Shown piece after piece: positions 61,085 through 64,000 of a DNA stretch of 64,000 nt; positions within the stretch are counted from its first letter, which is position 1; every line of letters begins with the position of its first letter. The translations under genes and the position numbers were made by a program. The DNA lies in NCBI GenBank assembly GCA_001897755.1, contig MKUJ01000011.1:32387-96386 (forward strand). The letters run 5' to 3'. This stretch comes from Afipia sp. 64-13 (lineage in GTDB: Bacteria > Pseudomonadota > Alphaproteobacteria > Rhizobiales > Xanthobacteraceae). The notes under the pieces are model-generated. The model was given only the letters and a program-made list of their open reading frames with translations, searched no databases and was not told where the DNA came from.

Positions 61085-63694
61085 ATGAGTTTGAGACCAA
61101 TTGCGCTTATGAATGATCGGGTTAATCGGGCGCGCGAGGATTCTGATATAGCACTATTCCACGATCTTCTGTACGCTGGCGAATTCGTGGTACGGCTGAC
61201 GACTGCAGCGATTGTTGCGGCCATAGACGACGACCGGGACAGACACCGGTACCGACTCCTTCACAAAATCGTCCGTGCCGACGGCATCGGAGAGTGGAGC
61301 GGTGTTTTGGATGACGCGCTAAGCGGTCCAGCCTCTCAACATCTTGTTCCAGCAGCGAAGGAAGATCGCCGCCTTCTCACAGAGCGCGTTGGCCCCGGCA
61401 ACTGGCAGTATGATGCGGTGCGCCTCCTGTTGGAAGCTCAGCAACATATAGACCCTGAAAAGCAGCCTATCTCTGGGAAAGTCCCTCTACGCTCGTGGTT
61501 CGCCAGCTTTGCGGAGTTGAGAAACAAAACTCGTGGTCATGGCGCGCCCACCGCGACGCTCTGCTCCAAGATATCGCCGCAGCTTGAGGAATCGATTAAG
61601 CTGATATGTGAACATAATCCCCTGTTTCTTCGTCCATGGGCATATCTTCACCGGAATCTCTCTGGGAAATATAGGGTGATTCCCATGGGCGGCGGCGAGG
61701 GCGTCTTTGCCTCTCTGAAAACCGTTTCAGCCATTTCACAATCTGCCTATCAGAACGGAATTTATATATCGTTCGACTCTCTCAGACGAGTCGATCTTCT
61801 TTATACCGACGCGGATGTTTCAGATTTTTTCTTCCCAAATGGAGCGTTCAAAGGAAGAACCTTCGAACTCCACTCCCTGATCTCCGACAACCGCCAGGAT
61901 GGCGATGCATCGCCCTATCTTGCCAGCGCCTCCGAACTGCCGGTCAGCGAAACACACGGTGTCGGACAACTCGATGTTACGAACAATGTCTGGAGCAATC
62001 TACCGCCAGCCCCGCCCAGCTATATTCACCGCCCCGATCTAGAAACTGAAATCACGAGCATCCTCACCAACGATCGTCATCCAATCGTGACCCTCGTCGG
62101 CAGGGGAGGAATTGGAAAAACGTCGTTAGCTTTACAGATACTTCATGCAGTAGCCGCTACGAGCCGCTTTGATACCATTCTCTGGTTCAGCGCCCGCGAC
62201 ATCGACTTGCTGCCACAAGGCCCTAAAATCGTTAGGCCCCAGGTGCTTACTGAGAAAGACATATCATCCGAGTTCGTAAACATAATGGGATACGGGGCCG
62301 AGCTAAGTCCTAAGCGAACGACGATAGACGTGATGTCCGACAGCCTGCGACAGAGCCCTCATAGCGGGCCGTTACTCTTCGTATTCGATAATTTTGAAAC
62401 GATGAGGAATCCAGTCGATGTCTTCAACTGGCTGGATTCAAATGTCCGTCTACCCAACAAGATACTGATTACCAGCCGTTTTCGGGAGTTCAAGGCCGAT
62501 TATCCGATTGCCGTTGGCGGCATGGAGGAACCCGAAGCACGCGCGCTAATTCGTCAAACGGCAGAGGCTCTAGGCATACAGGATGTAATCGACGACGAAT
62601 ATTGCAGACAGATTGCCGAAGAGTCTGACGGGCATCCTTATGTAATAAAGATCATGCTGGGTGAAGTTGCCGACAGCAAGAAAACCGGACGGCCGAAGCA
62701 TATAATCGCCCGTAAGGACGATGTTCTGGATGCTCTATTTGAGCGGACATTTGCGAATCTCTCCCCGCTTTCCAGCCGCGTTTTCCTTACGCTTAGCGGA
62801 TGGCGTTCTCTGGTGCCACAACTGGCCGTCGAGGCTGTATTGCTCCGTGACCAAAGCGAACAGATCGATGTTAGTGGTGCTGTAGATGAATTGGTCAGAA
62901 TGTCATTGGTGCAGCGCGTGACTGCGCCGGATAAATCGGAATTTCTTGATGTGCCTTTGACTGCTGCGATTTTTGGCTCGCGTAAGCTGGCTGTTAGCCC
63001 AATAAAGATCATTATCGAAAATGATATCAGGCTGCTCCAAGACCTCGGAACCTCCAGCATCCATTCGCTGAAAGATGGGGTTCATCCAAAAATCCTAAGC
63101 CTGTTTGCCAAAGCGGCCTCACGGATTTCCGAGGGAAAGCAGAGACTGGTAGACATACAGAATGTTCTGGAATTTGTGGCACAGAGTTATCCCCCGGCTT
63201 GGCTGTTGCTGGCCGATCTGTACGAGGATGTGCATGGTAACGATGGTTCATCGGGCACCGCCGAGTATGTAAGGAGATACATCGAACAAGTGCCAGATGG
63301 CGACGCCAGCCGCGAAGCGTGGGCGAGATTGGCAAATCTATACAGGCGGACAAACGATGTCATTGCGGCTTGCGGTGCGTTCGTGCGCGCCTTCGGGGCA
63401 GCTGACGCGCCACTCACAGAGATCAGCACGATGGCGAACTGGGTAAATAACAACCGAACGATCATCACGGACCTTGATTCTACCGACAAACGCGCTGTTT
63501 TTGGATCGCTGATCGGCTTGATGGAGAGGCGTATTGATGAAGCATCCGCAACGGACCTGTCGCGGTTGGCTTGGTTGCATTTGCACGCTGATGACTCTGG
63601 AAGAGCCAATCAAATTGCAGAACTCGGCTTGGCTAAGGAGCCAGACAATAGGCATTGCCAAAGGCTTATAGAGCGATTGAGTAACGGCTACTAG
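61085..63694 (+). CDS. STAND (NB-ARC-like) NTPase with N-terminal HEPN-like motif and TPR-like C-terminus
   Basis: 869-aa protein. The N-terminal 330 residues are helical and contain AELRNKTRGHGAP at about 143-155, an R-x5-H arrangement like that of HEPN RNases. The NTPase has Walker A VGRGGIGKTSLALQ near 339, Walker B LLFVFDNFETM near 430 and sensor motif ILITSRFREF near 460. A winged-helix-like region follows. The last 180 residues look like TPR repeats (WARLANLYRRTNDV, LSRLAWLHLHADDSGRA). This is the usual sensor-switch-effector plan of antiphage STAND proteins. Start at MSLRPIALMN; no recognised family name. Confidence 0.8.
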   Translation: MSLRPIALMNDRVNRAREDSDIALFHDLLYAGEFVVRLTTAAIVAAIDDDRDRHRYRLLHKIVRADGIGEWSGVLDDALSGPASQHLVPAAKEDRRLLTERVGPGNWQYDAVRLLLEAQQHIDPEKQPISGKVPLRSWFASFAELRNKTRGHGAPTATLCSKISPQLEESIKLICEHNPLFLRPWAYLHRNLSGKYRVIPMGGGEGVFASLKTVSAISQSAYQNGIYISFDSLRRVDLLYTDADVSDFFFPNGAFKGRTFELHSLISDNRQDGDASPYLASASELPVSETHGVGQLDVTNNVWSNLPPAPPSYIHRPDLETEITSILTNDRHPIVTLVGRGGIGKTSLALQILHAVAATSRFDTILWFSARDIDLLPQGPKIVRPQVLTEKDISSEFVNIMGYGAELSPKRTTIDVMSDSLRQSPHSGPLLFVFDNFETMRNPVDVFNWLDSNVRLPNKILITSRFREFKADYPIAVGGMEEPEARALIRQTAEALGIQDVIDDEYCRQIAEESDGHPYVIKIMLGEVADSKKTGRPKHIIARKDDVLDALFERTFANLSPLSSRVFLTLSGWRSLVPQLAVEAVLLRDQSEQIDVSGAVDELVRMSLVQRVTAPDKSEFLDVPLTAAIFGSRKLAVSPIKIIIENDIRLLQDLGTSSIHSLKDGVHPKILSLFAKAASRISEGKQRLVDIQNVLEFVAQSYPPAWLLLADLYEDVHGNDGSSGTAEYVRRYIEQVPDGDASREAWARLANLYRRTNDVIAACGAFVRAFGAADAPLTEISTMANWVNNNRTIITDLDSTDKRAVFGSLIGLMERRIDEASATDLSRLAWLHLHADDSGRANQIAELGLAKEPDNRHCQRLIERLSNGY

Positions 63695-63799
63695 CGGTCC
63701 CGATTTGGTGGCAGTCAGCCGCGCACGACGTATCGCTGTAGCAGGGCAAGGCTACTTCGGCTGCCAAACTATCTGGAACTAATATTTCATTTTGACCGC

Positions 63800-63938
63800 A
63801 AGCGATTCGAACTTTTTCACCGCCTAACGCCGCCGTTTCTACGCTTTTCACGTACAGGCTACACTCTATCCTTTGCACGGGGGGATGTTTGGCGGCTATA
63901 GCGTACAATAGAGGGCAATCGACGGTATTTGGCGCACC
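63800..63938. repeat. Right boundary repeat (attR-like) next to tRNA-Arg
   Basis: Counterpart of 57941-58033; the identical 15-bp GGTATTTGGCGCACC lies at 63924-63938 and includes the tRNA 3' end with its encoded CCA. The two copies differ by indels in the middle, so they are not a fresh duplication. 63695-63799 shows no gene. Confidence 0.6.
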
Positions 63939-64000
63939 CGACACGATTCGAACGTGTGACCTTTGCCTTCGGAGGGCAACGCTCTATCCAGCTGAGCTAC
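63930..64000 (-). tRNA. tRNA-Arg (anticodon CCG), 5' end cut by the window edge
   Basis: Minus-strand cloverleaf: D-arm GTAGCTCAGCTGGATAGAGC, anticodon stem TTGCC/GGCAA around CTCCGAA (anticodon CCG, reading CGG), T-arm ACACG-TTCGAAT-CGTGT, acceptor CGGGTGC, discriminator G and encoded CCA. The first six bases of the acceptor stem lie beyond position 64000. It is the apparent integration target of the island. Confidence 0.95.

Larger units (their letters stand above)
58034..63923. mobile_element. Small putative genomic island (defence island) downstream of tRNA-Arg(CCG)
   Basis: The 5.9-kb segment between the two boundary repeats carries higBA, a frameshifted GHKL/nuclease gene, a methyltransferase start relic and a STAND NTPase. 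Base composition in the STAND gene is visibly more AT-rich than the flanking chromosome. No integrase, transposase or relaxase is present, so it is either a remnant, mobilised in trans, or part of a composite. 58034-58280 holds no gene. Confidence 0.55.

Noticed and set aside
63666..63944. 92-aa minus-strand frame crossing the right boundary repeat
   Set aside because: It runs out of the tRNA 3' end and the repeat; part of the translation recurs at the left repeat (VETAA, GGEK), which reflects the DNA repeat rather than a protein.

Overview
The window is a GC-rich alphaproteobacterial chromosome segment. Its gene orders (fabB-fabI; rimP-nusA-ylxR-infB-rbfA-truB-rpsO-pnp; lnt-corC-ybeY-phoH-miaB-fur-rimI-tsaB-nfu; rpsT-dnaA-dnaN-recF-gyrB) and protein sequences fit Rhizobiales, most likely the Bradyrhizobium/Rhodopseudomonas/Afipia group (Nitrobacteraceae). 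The family call rests on recalled synteny and protein similarity, not on a search.

Layout. 1-5.6 kb: end of a fatty-acid operon (fabB, a hairpin terminator, fabI), then minus-strand GST, catalase and a Tat-exported superoxide dismutase. 5.6-16.8 kb: the long minus-strand translation/RNA operon trmB // rimP-nusA-ylxR-infB-rbfA-truB-rpsO-pnp. The rimP leader holds a strong terminator overlapping a 5S-rRNA-like RNA, an arrangement that looks like an attenuator. 17-27.6 kb: XRE regulator, lnt, corC, ybeY, phoH, miaB, fur, rimI, tsaB, nfu, a universal stress protein and trpS. 27.7-33.4 kb: murJ, adenosine kinase, malonyl-CoA decarboxylase and a pirin. 33.6-41.9 kb: the replication cluster gyrB, recF, dnaN, dnaA and rpsT, with about 1.2 kb of mostly non-coding DNA upstream of dnaA that includes a small ORF with an ideal ribosome binding site.

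42-57.9 kb is accessory metabolism and transport: small membrane protein, msrA, polysaccharide-export lipoprotein, LOG protein, diguanylate cyclase, a FecCD/FecE ABC pair without binding protein, a LysR-adjacent cluster of two tandem cysteine-type alpha/beta hydrolases plus an NmrA-like oxidoreductase, an MFS/ArsB pair, an epimerase, a broken TetR gene and an isoprenylcysteine-methyltransferase-like protein.

58-64 kb is a small genomic island downstream of a tRNA-Arg(CCG) gene. It is bounded by imperfect direct repeats sharing a 15-bp core that includes the tRNA 3' end. It carries HigB/HigA, a GHKL-ATPase/PD-(D/E)XK-type protein split by one frameshift, what looks like the first 15 codons of a lost DNA methyltransferase, and an 869-aa STAND NTPase with a HEPN-like motif. 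This is probably a decayed or rearranged defence island and is the best candidate here for an undescribed system. No integrase, CRISPR array or complete insertion sequence was seen.
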